A DNA stretch of 64,000 nt from BMS3BBIN04 sp964552465 (GTDB taxonomy: Bacteria > Electryoneota > Electryoneia > Electryoneales > Electryoneaceae). This document shows positions 1 through 7,729 of this stretch, piece by piece; position 1 is the stretch's first letter, and each line of letters opens with the position of its first letter. The stretch spans positions 24,226 through 88,225 of the forward strand of contig CAZKGR010000013.1 of NCBI GenBank assembly GCA_964552465.1, given 5' to 3'. The notes under the pieces were generated by a model that made no database searches, was not told the origin of the DNA, and saw only the letters and a program-made list of their open reading frames with translations. The position numbers and the translations under genes are program-made.

Positions 1-258
1 TATCTCTACATAACCGCTGTCAATGTTGAAATACGAATATTGGGGGATACCGTCTGCGGTAGGTGTCCACCAATCAAAACCCTGTGCTATTCCATCTTCG
101 AAATCCTCATTCAATCCCGCAAGAGGAGCAAGCTCCCAAATCAATTGCACTTCACCGCCCGGATTCAGTGACGTTGACAGGTGATAGGGAGGGATAGATT
201 GCGCGCACACGCAGGAAGCGAATGCCAAGCCAACTACAAGTAGACACGTTGTTTTCAT
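1..258 (-). CDS. Secreted protein, N-terminal part (runs off left edge)
   Basis: The first 86 codons are visible on the minus strand and the reading frame continues past the window edge. The start is the ATG at 258-256, behind a GGGGT stretch. Residues 1-19 form a signal peptide (positively charged Lys2, a hydrophobic core, then a small residue and Cys-Ala-Gln), so the product is exported. The mature start reads QSIPPYHLSTSLNPGGEVQL, followed by an NEDFEDGIAQGFDWW stretch. That style of opening is seen in secreted fibronectin- or MAM-like proteins of FCB bacteria. Too little is visible to name a function. Confidence 0.7.
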   Translation of the reverse strand, partial: MKTTCLLVVGLAFASCVCAQSIPPYHLSTSLNPGGEVQLIWELAPLAGLNEDFEDGIAQGFDWWTPTADGIPQYSYFNIDSGYVEI

Positions 259-543
259 CGGTTACCCCAGCGTAATTTCATTCAACTTCTGAATATCACC
301 ATAAATGTCCCAGAGTTCAACGAAAATCAGCCGGGAAGCAAGAAAAATCCCGTCGCGCGTCTTTAGGGCCAAGCTACATTTGCTTGTGGATTCAGATCAG
401 CCCTGTGAACTGTCTGCGACAGATTCACACGGGCATATTTATCTCAAGTCTCGTATCTGACATCTCGCATCTCGATTCTCCCTCTTGCGATTGCCTGCGT
501 ATGAGCTTTCCTTACCCGAGTTCATTTAACCCCAGGAAGATTG
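259..543. other. Intergenic region upstream of glnS
   Basis: The 285 bases between the divergent secreted protein and glnS hold no convincing gene. Near 449-480 there is a run of loosely repeated octamers of the type CATCTCG/ATTCTC. No clear terminator was seen. The promoters of both divergent genes must lie here, but no confident -35/-10 pair could be picked. Confidence 0.4.
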
Positions 544-2256
544 ATGGCAGACGATACAGCAAAGACTAACAACGAACCCGCAGTCAGCAAGGATTTCATC
601 CGTCAGAAGGTGGACGCTGACCTTGAAAGCGGGAAGTACGATTGTGTGGTCACCCGTTTCCCGCCTGAGCCGAACGGTTTCCTGCACATCGGCCACACCA
701 AGGCGATTGCGCTGAGTTTCGGGTTGGCGAAGGAATACGGCGGCGTTACGCACCTGCGTTACGACGACACCAATCCGTTGACCGAAGACACCAGCTACGT
801 CGAATCCATCCAGGAAGACATCCGCTGGCTGGGATATGACTGGGGCGACCGGCTGCATTACACGTCCGACTATTTCGAGCGTCTGTATGACTGGGCGGTC
901 AAGTTGATTAAGAAGGGCGTGGCATATGTGTGCCACCAAACCGAGGACGAGATCCGTGAGTATCGCGGCACGGTCAAGGAGGCGGGCAAGAACAGCCCGT
1001 ATCGTGACCGCAGCATCGAGGAGAACCTTGCCGAGTTTGAGAAGATGCGTCGCGGGGAGTACCAGGACGGCGAAGTTACCCTGCGTGCCAAGATCGACAT
1101 GGCGAACCCGAACATGAAGATGCGCGACCCGTTGATGTATCGGGTCCGTCACGCCACCCATCACAACACGGGCGACCGCTGGTGCATTTATCCGATGTAC
1201 GATTGGGCGCACGGTCAGTCGGACGCCATCGAAGGCATAACGCACAGCCTGTGTACGCTCGAGTTTGAGAACAACAACGAGCTGTACCGTTGGTTCCTCG
1301 AACAGCTCGAAGTGCCGATGCCACCGGAACAGACCGAGTTCGCACGGTTGTCGTTGACGTACACCGTGATGTCGAAGCGCAAGCTGCTCGAGCTGGTCGA
1401 GAAGGGTCTCGTAGGCGGCTGGAACGATCCGCGTCTGCCGACGGTCAGCGGACTGCGTCGCCGTGGGTATACGCCAGTCGCGATCAAGAATCTGACCGAC
1501 CGTGCGGGTATCGCGAAAGCCAATAGCACCGTTGACGTCAGCATGCTCGAACATGCGATCCGTGAAGATCTGAACTACAGCGCGCCGCGCAAGATGGCGG
1601 TGCTCAACCCGCTCAAGGTGACGATCACCAACTACCCGGACGGTCAGTCCGAAGAGCTGGACGCGATCAACAACCCTGAGAAGGCTGAGGACGGCACGCG
1701 CAAGGTACCGTTCAGCGGAACGTTGTATGTCGAACGTGAAGACTTCATGGAAGATCCGCCGCGCAAGTTCTTCAGGTTGTCACCCGGACGGGAAGTCCGT
1801 CTGCGGTACGCGTATTTCATTACCTGCAACGAGGTGGTCAAGGATGAGAACGGTGAAGTTGTCGAGCTGAAGTGCACGTATGACCCAGCGACCAAGGGCG
1901 GCGATTCCCCGGACGGCCGGAAAGTTAAGGCTACCTTGCATTGGGTCAGTGCAGCTCATGCGGTGAATCTGGAAGTGCGTAACTATGACCGCCTGTTCCA
2001 GGTTGAGAATCCGCTCGAAGCGCAGTATAAGGACAATTGGCTGCAGACGTTGAATCCTGATTCGTTGGAGGTGTTGACGCATGTAATGGGTGAACCGTCA
2101 CTGGCTGAGATGCAGCCGGGTGAGAACTGCCAGTTTGAGCGCAAGGGGTACTACGTCGTAGACCCGGATTCAGCGGATGGCGCGCCAGTCTTCAACCGGA
2201 CAGTAACCCTGCGCGACTCGTGGGCGAAGCTGCAGAAGAAGGGCGGGAGGAAGTAG
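544..2256 (+). CDS. glnS: Glutaminyl-tRNA synthetase
   Basis: Charges tRNA-Gln with glutamine in the cytoplasm. At 570 residues it is close to the E. coli enzyme (about 554). The class I signature HIGH is intact at residues 48-51 within PPEPNGFLHIGH, and the KMSKS-type loop reads VMSKR at 275-279. The LEFENNNELYRWFLEQL region is typical of the catalytic domain, and the C-terminal half carries the anticodon-binding beta barrels. The ATG at 544 is preferred over the TTG at 541 because of AGGAAGA at 534-540. A GlnRS implies direct charging of tRNA-Gln rather than sole reliance on GatCAB. The gene stands alone and is followed by its own terminator. Confidence 0.97.
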   Translation: MADDTAKTNNEPAVSKDFIRQKVDADLESGKYDCVVTRFPPEPNGFLHIGHTKAIALSFGLAKEYGGVTHLRYDDTNPLTEDTSYVESIQEDIRWLGYDWGDRLHYTSDYFERLYDWAVKLIKKGVAYVCHQTEDEIREYRGTVKEAGKNSPYRDRSIEENLAEFEKMRRGEYQDGEVTLRAKIDMANPNMKMRDPLMYRVRHATHHNTGDRWCIYPMYDWAHGQSDAIEGITHSLCTLEFENNNELYRWFLEQLEVPMPPEQTEFARLSLTYTVMSKRKLLELVEKGLVGGWNDPRLPTVSGLRRRGYTPVAIKNLTDRAGIAKANSTVDVSMLEHAIREDLNYSAPRKMAVLNPLKVTITNYPDGQSEELDAINNPEKAEDGTRKVPFSGTLYVEREDFMEDPPRKFFRLSPGREVRLRYAYFITCNEVVKDENGEVVELKCTYDPATKGGDSPDGRKVKATLHWVSAAHAVNLEVRNYDRLFQVENPLEAQYKDNWLQTLNPDSLEVLTHVMGEPSLAEMQPGENCQFERKGYYVVDPDSADGAPVFNRTVTLRDSWAKLQKKGGRK

Positions 2257-2293
2257 TTCATATCTGTGAGCTGGATTACGTCTTAACGACAGA

Positions 2294-2331
2294 ACGCCGA
2301 TCCGGTTATACGGAGCCGGCGTTTTTCTTTT
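2294..2331 (+). terminator. Terminator after glnS
   Basis: ACGCCG pairs with CGGCGT and an inner CCG with CGG, followed by TTTTTCTTTT. It lies 38 bases after the glnS stop codon. Confidence 0.85.
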
Positions 2332-2418
2332 GTGGCGGGGTGTTGACGGTTGTCAGGTACATATGTCTTGCTTACTTTTCAGTCTATTAGCAAAACCATG
2401 CACTGGGGGGTGTGAGTA

Positions 2419-3939
2419 ATGAATCGCCAGTTTCTTGTCTGTACGCTCGTTTCTCTTCTGTTTGTCTTCATGGTAGTACCCATCTCTTCAGCTCAGGTTG
2501 ACACGCTACACGCCGCATTCCGTGGGCTGGAACGTTTCGATGGCCCGTATTCCATGCATCTGAAGGATCACTATCTGGTCACCTCGATGGATTTTGGTGG
2601 AGATCCGATCTTCGCAACGTTTGACATCTCCGGTGATGATCCGGAATTGGTGGCGACAAATGAGCGGCAATGCGAATCCGTTCAATATGATCAATATGTT
2701 GTGCGCCTGAATGACAGGTTGTACCAGAGTGCGCGTGAATACGGTTACTGGGATTATGAAGATCTCCTTGGATTGAGCGTACTTGATATATCGGATCCGC
2801 TCCACCCGGTTGAAACTGTTTACCCGGATGCTCCGGACATGGGAGAGCTGTTTGGAGGGACAGGATCGACCGTGTATGGATTCGTCGAAGATGATGATCG
2901 TTCATACATCGTTGCCTGGGATATAAGTGATCCTTCATCCCCCGATTCGCTGGCCAGTACGCCTGAGCATCTTAGTCGATTTGCTGACAATGTTGTGTGT
3001 GATGGATTCATCGCAGTGGTCGATGAATTTCAACTGCGTACATATGATGCGACAACGTTGGATTTGCTTGGAACGCTGATTTTTCCGACCTACCAATGGG
3101 CGAGGGGCGGAATAGCGTACGCAAATGGTCATATCTATGTTGCAGTAGATGAAAACTATCTGGGGCTTGAAGGTAATGCCCCCGCGCTGGAAGTAATAAA
3201 TGTTGAAGACCCGTCAAGCCCATTCTTTCTCGATCCCTTATTGTTAGAAGAACGGATTAACGATATTTGGGAGGATAACGGCGCCCTGCATGGTGAACTT
3301 TACTGGTATGACTATTTCAGAATCAACATTGATGATCCAGGTAACCCTTTTGTTGAACTTATACCCGATCCGAATGATCCAGCGTATTACCTCAGTGCAC
3401 TCGACACTGAAAACGACTTCGTCGTTCATAACGGAAAGATATACACGTTGTTCGGGGCTAATATAAATTCGCGGAATCTTGTTGATTTTTCACTCATCGG
3501 GCAGTTCTCATACACAAGGTTTGCCCACTCAAACCCCGGAATAACCTTAGTGAACGGACATCTCTATGTACCTGGTTCTGAGTCGGAACGATTTGTTGTA
3601 GCTGACCTTTCCGATCCGGTACATCCAGTCGAAGTGGGTGAAGTTCTCCTGCCAGAACTGGATAAACGCGCGATCGAACTAGTGACTGGAGGAGAGTGGT
3701 TGCATAGCTATTCTCAGGAATGGGACTATTCGTATCAACTGGTAACCTATGATGTAAGTGACCCGTTGAATCCGGAGCATGTAGTTTCCCGCCCAATAAA
3801 ACTTGTGAGCGACGAAAATCAGGAACCAGTCATTGAAACTCTAGACGAGCTATTTATTTATGCGATATTGGGCTACGCGGAAATAGAAGATGATGGTAGG
3901 TTGATAACCGTCAGGCGGGATACGTTGGTAGTCCAATGA
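2419..3939 (+). CDS. Secreted LVIVD-repeat beta-propeller protein
   Basis: 506 residues with a signal peptide (MNRQFLVCTLVSLLFVFMVV to SSAQ). At least six LVIVD-type repeats of the form DxSDPxxPxxV are visible (VLDISDPLHPVE, AWDISDPSSPD, VINVEDPSSPF, INIDDPGNPF, VADLSDPVHPVE, TYDVSDPLNPEH). These repeats build beta-propellers on extracellular proteins, and no catalytic activity is implied. GGGGGG at 2405-2410 serves as ribosome-binding site. The frame stops at 3937-3939. A sorting domain of the Por-secretion type follows at once in another frame (3932-4159), so this is probably the frameshifted remnant of a longer sorted protein. Confidence 0.85.
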   Translation: MNRQFLVCTLVSLLFVFMVVPISSAQVDTLHAAFRGLERFDGPYSMHLKDHYLVTSMDFGGDPIFATFDISGDDPELVATNERQCESVQYDQYVVRLNDRLYQSAREYGYWDYEDLLGLSVLDISDPLHPVETVYPDAPDMGELFGGTGSTVYGFVEDDDRSYIVAWDISDPSSPDSLASTPEHLSRFADNVVCDGFIAVVDEFQLRTYDATTLDLLGTLIFPTYQWARGGIAYANGHIYVAVDENYLGLEGNAPALEVINVEDPSSPFFLDPLLLEERINDIWEDNGALHGELYWYDYFRINIDDPGNPFVELIPDPNDPAYYLSALDTENDFVVHNGKIYTLFGANINSRNLVDFSLIGQFSYTRFAHSNPGITLVNGHLYVPGSESERFVVADLSDPVHPVEVGEVLLPELDKRAIELVTGGEWLHSYSQEWDYSYQLVTYDVSDPLNPEHVVSRPIKLVSDENQEPVIETLDELFIYAILGYAEIEDDGRLITVRRDTLVVQ

Positions 3940-4159
3940 GACGACCAACCTCACATTCCATATGCCGTCCGCTGGTACGGTAGACATTCGTATGTACAAT
4001 GTGCTTGGGCAATTGGTTCACAGCATCTCAACATATGAGCTTCCAGGATGGCAGACCATCCCAGTGGATATGAGTCAATATGCGTCCGGATACTATGCAT
4101 TCACGTTTGCATTCCCGAACGGTAAGCGCTATTGGCAAGAAGTCTTCGTTGTTCACTGA
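3932..4159 (+). pseudogene. Out-of-frame Por-secretion sorting domain fragment
   Basis: In frame 2 the sequence reads SNETTNLTFHMPSAGTVDIR and continues with MYNVLGQLVHSI, ending in a stop at 4157-4159. This is the body of a type A Por-secretion C-terminal sorting domain, whose normal preface is YPNPFN plus a polar stretch. The preface is missing and the frame is +1 relative to the LVIVD protein that ends at 3939. In frame 2 a TAG lies at 3929-3931, so the two frames can only meet within 3932-3937. A deletion across the linker is the simplest explanation; an assembly error is possible. It has no ribosome-binding site of its own. Confidence 0.7.
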
Positions 4160-4193
4160 TAACAGGATTAACGATCTGACTCAGGACGAACAG

Positions 4194-5327
4194 TTGCACA
4201 GATTCTACCAAATATGGCATATCGCGTTGTTTGCGTTGCTGCTGACGTTGACGGGCTGCGACGACCCATCCTCTCCGGAGGTTCAACCTGTCGAGTGGAA
4301 ATTCGACCTGAACGTTCCGCATATCGAGCTGGGGCAGTCAGCGGAGTTGACCGGGGGTACGGTGGCCTCCGAAGGGTTTGTTGTTAGCGGCCAGTATCTC
4401 GATTCAGGGGATGGATTCCTGCTGCGAGCGATGATGGATGGGCAGCAGTTGTGGTTGGTTGAACTGACCCATGCCGGTACTGCTCTTGACATAGCAGATG
4501 ATGGTACGATCCTGATCGCTGGTCAGACTGGTGGTGGGGCAGCGTGGTTTGCGCGTTACAACGAATCCGGATCGCTGATCAATCAGACCACACTTGACAA
4601 TTTGGAAGCGGTTGATGTCAAAGCGACAGCGGATGGTGGACTGGTGTTCGTTGGTAATTCGGGTGATGCCATTGAGCTGTTCAAGTTCAGCGCAACGGGG
4701 CAGAACCTGTGGGCGCGGACCTTTTCAGGATCGCAGCCATTTTCAGCGGTAGATATGATAGTACTCGAGAACGGTTTCTTGATCGCTGGTCAGGGTGGTG
4801 TAGGCGAAATAGCAATCCCGTGGCTGTTGATTGAAACCGATGTGAGCGGCAATGAGATCAGGCAGTTAGCTTTCAGTGATAATCAAACAGTAGTCTCTGT
4901 AGCTCAACTGACGGATGGGACATTTGCATCACTTGGCAACAAAGATGATGTCCTTTTGGCGACAGCTGAATTGAAAATCACGAATGCCATTGGAGAGCTG
5001 GCTCGTGAAGAATCCTACCAGATGTTCGGTTGGCCACTGGCAGTACTGGAATTGACAGATGGACGTCTGATACTCCTGGGCTACGAATGGGATATGGAAT
5101 ATCACATTACTGGCCGCAGAATTCCCATGATAAATCTGGTTGACGAATCTGGATATTATCCCTATTCATTCACACTGCAGAATTGGGACGATGAGGCGGA
5201 CAACCGCAACGTGTACGCTACATGTATTGGTGAAACCGCGGATGGTGTTGTTGTTGTGGTTGGGTATGCACCGATGACGGGTCCGAATGAAACGTGTGTT
5301 TTCTTTTATCCAATGAGTTTCCAGTGA
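4194..5327 (+). CDS. Lipoprotein with beta-propeller-like repeats
   Basis: 377 residues if the TTG at 4194 is the start, chosen because AGGA at 4183-4186 precedes it by seven bases and the protein then begins directly with a signal peptide. The lipobox LTGC places the lipidated cysteine at residue 22, so the protein is anchored in a membrane facing the periplasm or surface. The rest consists of repeated strand pairs such as DDGTILIAGQTGGG and DGGLVFVGNSGDA, like those in the secreted proteins at 12899 and 14299. No enzymatic motif is visible. It follows the broken sorting domain by 34 bases. Confidence 0.75.
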   Translation: MHRFYQIWHIALFALLLTLTGCDDPSSPEVQPVEWKFDLNVPHIELGQSAELTGGTVASEGFVVSGQYLDSGDGFLLRAMMDGQQLWLVELTHAGTALDIADDGTILIAGQTGGGAAWFARYNESGSLINQTTLDNLEAVDVKATADGGLVFVGNSGDAIELFKFSATGQNLWARTFSGSQPFSAVDMIVLENGFLIAGQGGVGEIAIPWLLIETDVSGNEIRQLAFSDNQTVVSVAQLTDGTFASLGNKDDVLLATAELKITNAIGELAREESYQMFGWPLAVLELTDGRLILLGYEWDMEYHITGRRIPMINLVDESGYYPYSFTLQNWDDEADNRNVYATCIGETADGVVVVVGYAPMTGPNETCVFFYPMSFQ

Positions 5328-5378
5328 TAGGAGAGGGGATATAGCCGAGTTCGTTCAAGCACTTTGGTATTGAAGGAT

Positions 5379-5411
5379 AAAGGCCGCTGATGATATTCAT
5401 CAGCGGCCTTT
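5379..5411. terminator. Near-perfect palindromic terminator
   Basis: AAAGGCCGCTGATGA at 5379-5393 pairs perfectly with TCATCAGCGGCCTTT at 5397-5411 around a three-base loop. It lies 51 bases after the lipoprotein gene and could end transcription in either direction. Confidence 0.8.
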
Positions 5412-5424
5412 GCTCAAGGGGAGA

Positions 5425-5514
5425 ACGGGAGGGAGCTGGCACCACAAACGGGGGTGTGGGGGTGCACTGCGCAACGGAACTGTCGGAACGTTTGCAGACC
5501 AACGCCCCTCCCGT
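5425..5514 (+). ncRNA. Candidate structured RNA (three-way junction)
   Basis: Hand folding gives a closing helix ACGGGAGGG (5425-5433) with CCCTCCCGT (5506-5514), nine perfect pairs. Inside are a helix GCACC (5439-5443) with GGTGC (5461-5465), and a helix TGC..AACG (5468-5476) with CGTT.GCA (5489-5496). Further hairpins follow: TTGGAAC/GTTCCAA at about 5517-5543 and CCGATA/TATCGG at about 5587-5606. The element sits between a strong terminator and the secreted protein gene at 5711, so it could be an independent RNA or part of that gene's leader. I could not match it to a known riboswitch class. The strand is assumed from the downstream gene. Confidence 0.35.
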
Positions 5515-5710
5515 ACTTGGAACACGATCATTCCACGTTCCAATAGTTTGACCGCGCAACTGTCGTCAGGTTACAAGGTTCGTCTCCTGGGGGACTCCGA
5601 TAGTTTTAGTTATCGGCCCGGCTCCCGTCAGAGTTCACCGGTTAAACCAGAATGACAACCCGGCGTCCATTGATGAAGAACTCGAACCATTTCAGGGGAG
5701 TGAAGTAATC

Positions 5711-6529
5711 ATGGTGTATCGTCTGATTCCACTTATTGTCCTGCTCGGTTTGTTGGTTTCATCGCAACTCGTGCTTGCCAAAACCACGGCCTGGCTTTCA
5801 GATCCGATTATTCTCGATGGTCAGCCTGATGACTGGTACAGTTATCCGCGAACTCATATCGAAGACTTGGGCCTGAGCTACAGCGTAGTGAATGATAGCG
5901 AGTATCTGTATCTGCTGGTCCAGAAGACGGTCGGCAGGATGCCCGGAATGAACCGCGTTCGTATCTGGATTAATTCCGCTAATGACAAGGTCAAGGACTA
6001 TGGTTTTGTGCTTCAGGGGCCGGCCATGATCCCGCAGAATGTGCAGACCAATCCAGATATGCAGCAGCGGATGCAGATAATGAAGCGTCAACAGATGCAC
6101 TTGGATGAAGGTTTGTATTTCCTTGACTATGAGACTTCGTATCCATCCAGGATAGAGGTCGGAGGTGAATGTGGCATCGAGATGCATTCCTCACAGATTA
6201 ATGCTACGGTCACGATGTATGAGATGCGAATCCCGTTGCATGGCGACCAGGAACATAGTGTACCACCATTGGTATTGGACTCGGGGCAGAAGTTTCGGGT
6301 CGGATTTGAATGCTTACCGCCGATGAGTGAGTTGTCCGCAATGAGCGGCAGCCCTCCGGCCGGTCGTTCCGGGGGAGGTGGAAGAGCTCCAGCGGGAAGT
6401 AAAGGCGGCGGTAGAGGCGGAGGACGCGGGGGTGGCGGTCCTGTTGGTGAAGAGATGGGGCGCAGCACTCCTCAAATCGATCCGGTAACCAAGTGGGTAA
6501 AGTTCAAACTGGTAGATCAAGACGACTGA
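5711..6529 (+). CDS. Secreted CBM9/DOMON-like protein with Gly-Arg-rich tail
   Basis: 272 residues, signal peptide to about residue 23 (ending VLAK). Residues about 35-75 read IILDGQPDDWYSYP and later NDSEYLYLLVQ, the pattern of family 9-like carbohydrate-binding or DOMON beta-sandwich domains. A methionine- and glutamine-rich segment follows (residues about 105-135). The tail at about 215-250 is almost only glycine, arginine, proline and serine, with GGGRGGGRGGGG-type runs, and is probably disordered. GGGGAG at 5696-5701 is the ribosome-binding site. A long structured leader precedes it. The fold is inferred from local patterns only and the function is unknown. Confidence 0.65.
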   Translation: MVYRLIPLIVLLGLLVSSQLVLAKTTAWLSDPIILDGQPDDWYSYPRTHIEDLGLSYSVVNDSEYLYLLVQKTVGRMPGMNRVRIWINSANDKVKDYGFVLQGPAMIPQNVQTNPDMQQRMQIMKRQQMHLDEGLYFLDYETSYPSRIEVGGECGIEMHSSQINATVTMYEMRIPLHGDQEHSVPPLVLDSGQKFRVGFECLPPMSELSAMSGSPPAGRSGGGGRAPAGSKGGGRGGGRGGGGPVGEEMGRSTPQIDPVTKWVKFKLVDQDD

Positions 6530-6569
6530 TCGCTGGATTCAGAAATGTGTCTGTAATTGTTAATCATTT

Positions 6570-6672
6570 AGGAGGTTTATGACCGATTCAGATTTTTGAC
6601 CCAACTCTTGCGGAACGGCCTGCTGTCCTCTCCACACGTCCACACGTCCACACGTCCCCATTGGCAGGCCGT
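6570..6672. other. Mini-ORF, short tandem repeat and inverted repeat
   Basis: A perfect GGAGG (6571-6575) precedes a six-codon frame at 6579-6599 (MTDSDF). Three tandem copies of TCCACACG then lie near 6629-6652, inside an inverted repeat, ACGGCCTGC at 6615-6623 and GCAGGCCGT at 6664-6672. The repeat may close a terminator-like structure between the convergent genes ending at 6529 and 6694, but there is no T-tract. Confidence 0.4.
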
Positions 6673-6693
6673 CCGTATTGTTAAGCTCAATCC

Positions 6694-7110
6694 TCACTCG
6701 TATTTGGCACCTTGCTCGATCCATAACTTCACGAGTTCAATGTCTGCAGGTTGCAATTCGTCACCGAGTGGCATCTGCTCGACTCCATCACCTTCAAGAC
6801 GCCAGATCAGTTCACTATTTGCAGGATCTCCGGGTACGACATACGGATTGCTCTGTTCACTGTCTTCGTTTATCCACTCGTTGAATTCACTGAAATCCAG
6901 ACCTGCATTCGCTGTAACCGGGCCGTGACATCCTGAACAATCTGGTTGAATAACATCTGGCCAGATGTCTGCCACCCAGGTCAAGCTGTCGTTGTTGTTG
7001 TCCGGGCTTAGTGGATCGCCCTGATCAGTGCACCCCTGTGCCAATACAAGAAACAAGGTTAACATAGGGAGAAGTCGGAACAGGTTCAGAAGGGCAGATG
7101 ATTGTTTCAT
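6694..7110 (-). CDS. Monoheme cytochrome c lipoprotein
   Basis: 138 residues. The signal peptide ends in the lipobox LAQGC, with the lipidated cysteine at residue 27. One heme c site is present, CSGCH at residues 58-62, and a Met-Pro (EQMPLGD) further on is a plausible distal ligand. The layout resembles the small c-type domains seen in Planctomycetes and FCB bacteria. Its ATG overlaps the stop codon of the YceI-like gene as ATGA, with AGGAG seven bases upstream, so it is translationally coupled as the last gene of a three-gene unit. It probably shuttles electrons at the outer or inner membrane. Confidence 0.85.
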   Translation of the reverse strand: MKQSSALLNLFRLLPMLTLFLVLAQGCTDQGDPLSPDNNNDSLTWVADIWPDVIQPDCSGCHGPVTANAGLDFSEFNEWINEDSEQSNPYVVPGDPANSELIWRLEGDGVEQMPLGDELQPADIELVKLWIEQGAKYE

Positions 7111-7715
7111 TCAGATTCTCCTGGCTGCGGCACAGCGATGAAGGTGGCTGATACTTCCTGATCTTCCGCCAGCTTGACGAACAGAAACTGCGGGCGTGGG
7201 ATGTCATAGTCATTCAGTTTGACGATCCACTCCGCCACAACGTGCAGGCCGCCATCATTGTTGAGTGTCAGGGTCAAGTCCGGTTCAATGTCATGATTGA
7301 CGCCATGGCAGGTGAACTTGCCCACGGCTTTCATCGTAACGGTTTCTCCTGGCTTGATCATCACTGGTTTGTTGATTAGAGAATCGAGTTCGAATGTCAT
7401 TTTTGGATATTCATCAGGATGGAGATGGTTCTCGAACATGTGATTGTTACGCATCTTGATACCAGTGTCGAGCGACCTGACCTCTATCTCAATCATGCCA
7501 GAAACCGGAGCTTCGAGATCATTGAGATCGCAGCTGAAATTGCCACTGATCTGATCGGTTCGGCCATCGAAGGTTTCGCCGACAGCTTTCGAGACGAACA
7601 CGACTTCATTCTCACCGCCGGGAGTCACATTGAAGGTTATTGGTTCAGCGAGTACAGGTAATGAACTCATCAGGCTGATCATTGTCAGCAGGGTAGCTGT
7701 CCTAGGCGTCTTCAT
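7107..7715 (-). CDS. YceI-like periplasmic protein
   Basis: 202 residues from the ATG at 7715, with GAGGA seven bases upstream and a signal peptide ending VLAEP. The remainder matches the YceI-like lipocalin fold: FDGRTDQISGNFSCDLNDLE, then ...SGMIEIEVRSLDTGIKMRN and NHLHPDEYPKMTFELDS. YceI homologues bind isoprenoids such as polyprenyl or quinone-like molecules in the periplasm and are often found beside cytochromes. Here it lies 14 bases after the heme barrel gene and overlaps the cytochrome lipoprotein gene. A role in electron transfer or quinone handling is inferred from this setting only. Confidence 0.85.
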   Translation of the reverse strand: MKTPRTATLLTMISLMSSLPVLAEPITFNVTPGGENEVVFVSKAVGETFDGRTDQISGNFSCDLNDLEAPVSGMIEIEVRSLDTGIKMRNNHMFENHLHPDEYPKMTFELDSLINKPVMIKPGETVTMKAVGKFTCHGVNHDIEPDLTLTLNNDGGLHVVAEWIVKLNDYDIPRPQFLFVKLAEDQEVSATFIAVPQPGESE

Positions 7716-7729
7716 GGTGGGATCCTCGT

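Noticed and set aside
526..1554. A 342-codon open frame antisense to glnS
   Set aside because: It lies wholly opposite a well-conserved synthetase gene and has no recognisable motif; the codon structure of glnS explains it.
5540..5640. A c-di-GMP, cobalamin or other known riboswitch ahead of 5711
   Set aside because: The conserved core nucleotides of those classes were looked for by eye and not found.
5410..5655. An 81-codon open frame ahead of the CBM9-like gene
   Set aside because: The region is explained better by paired RNA stems, and the frame has no ribosome-binding site or protein-like composition.
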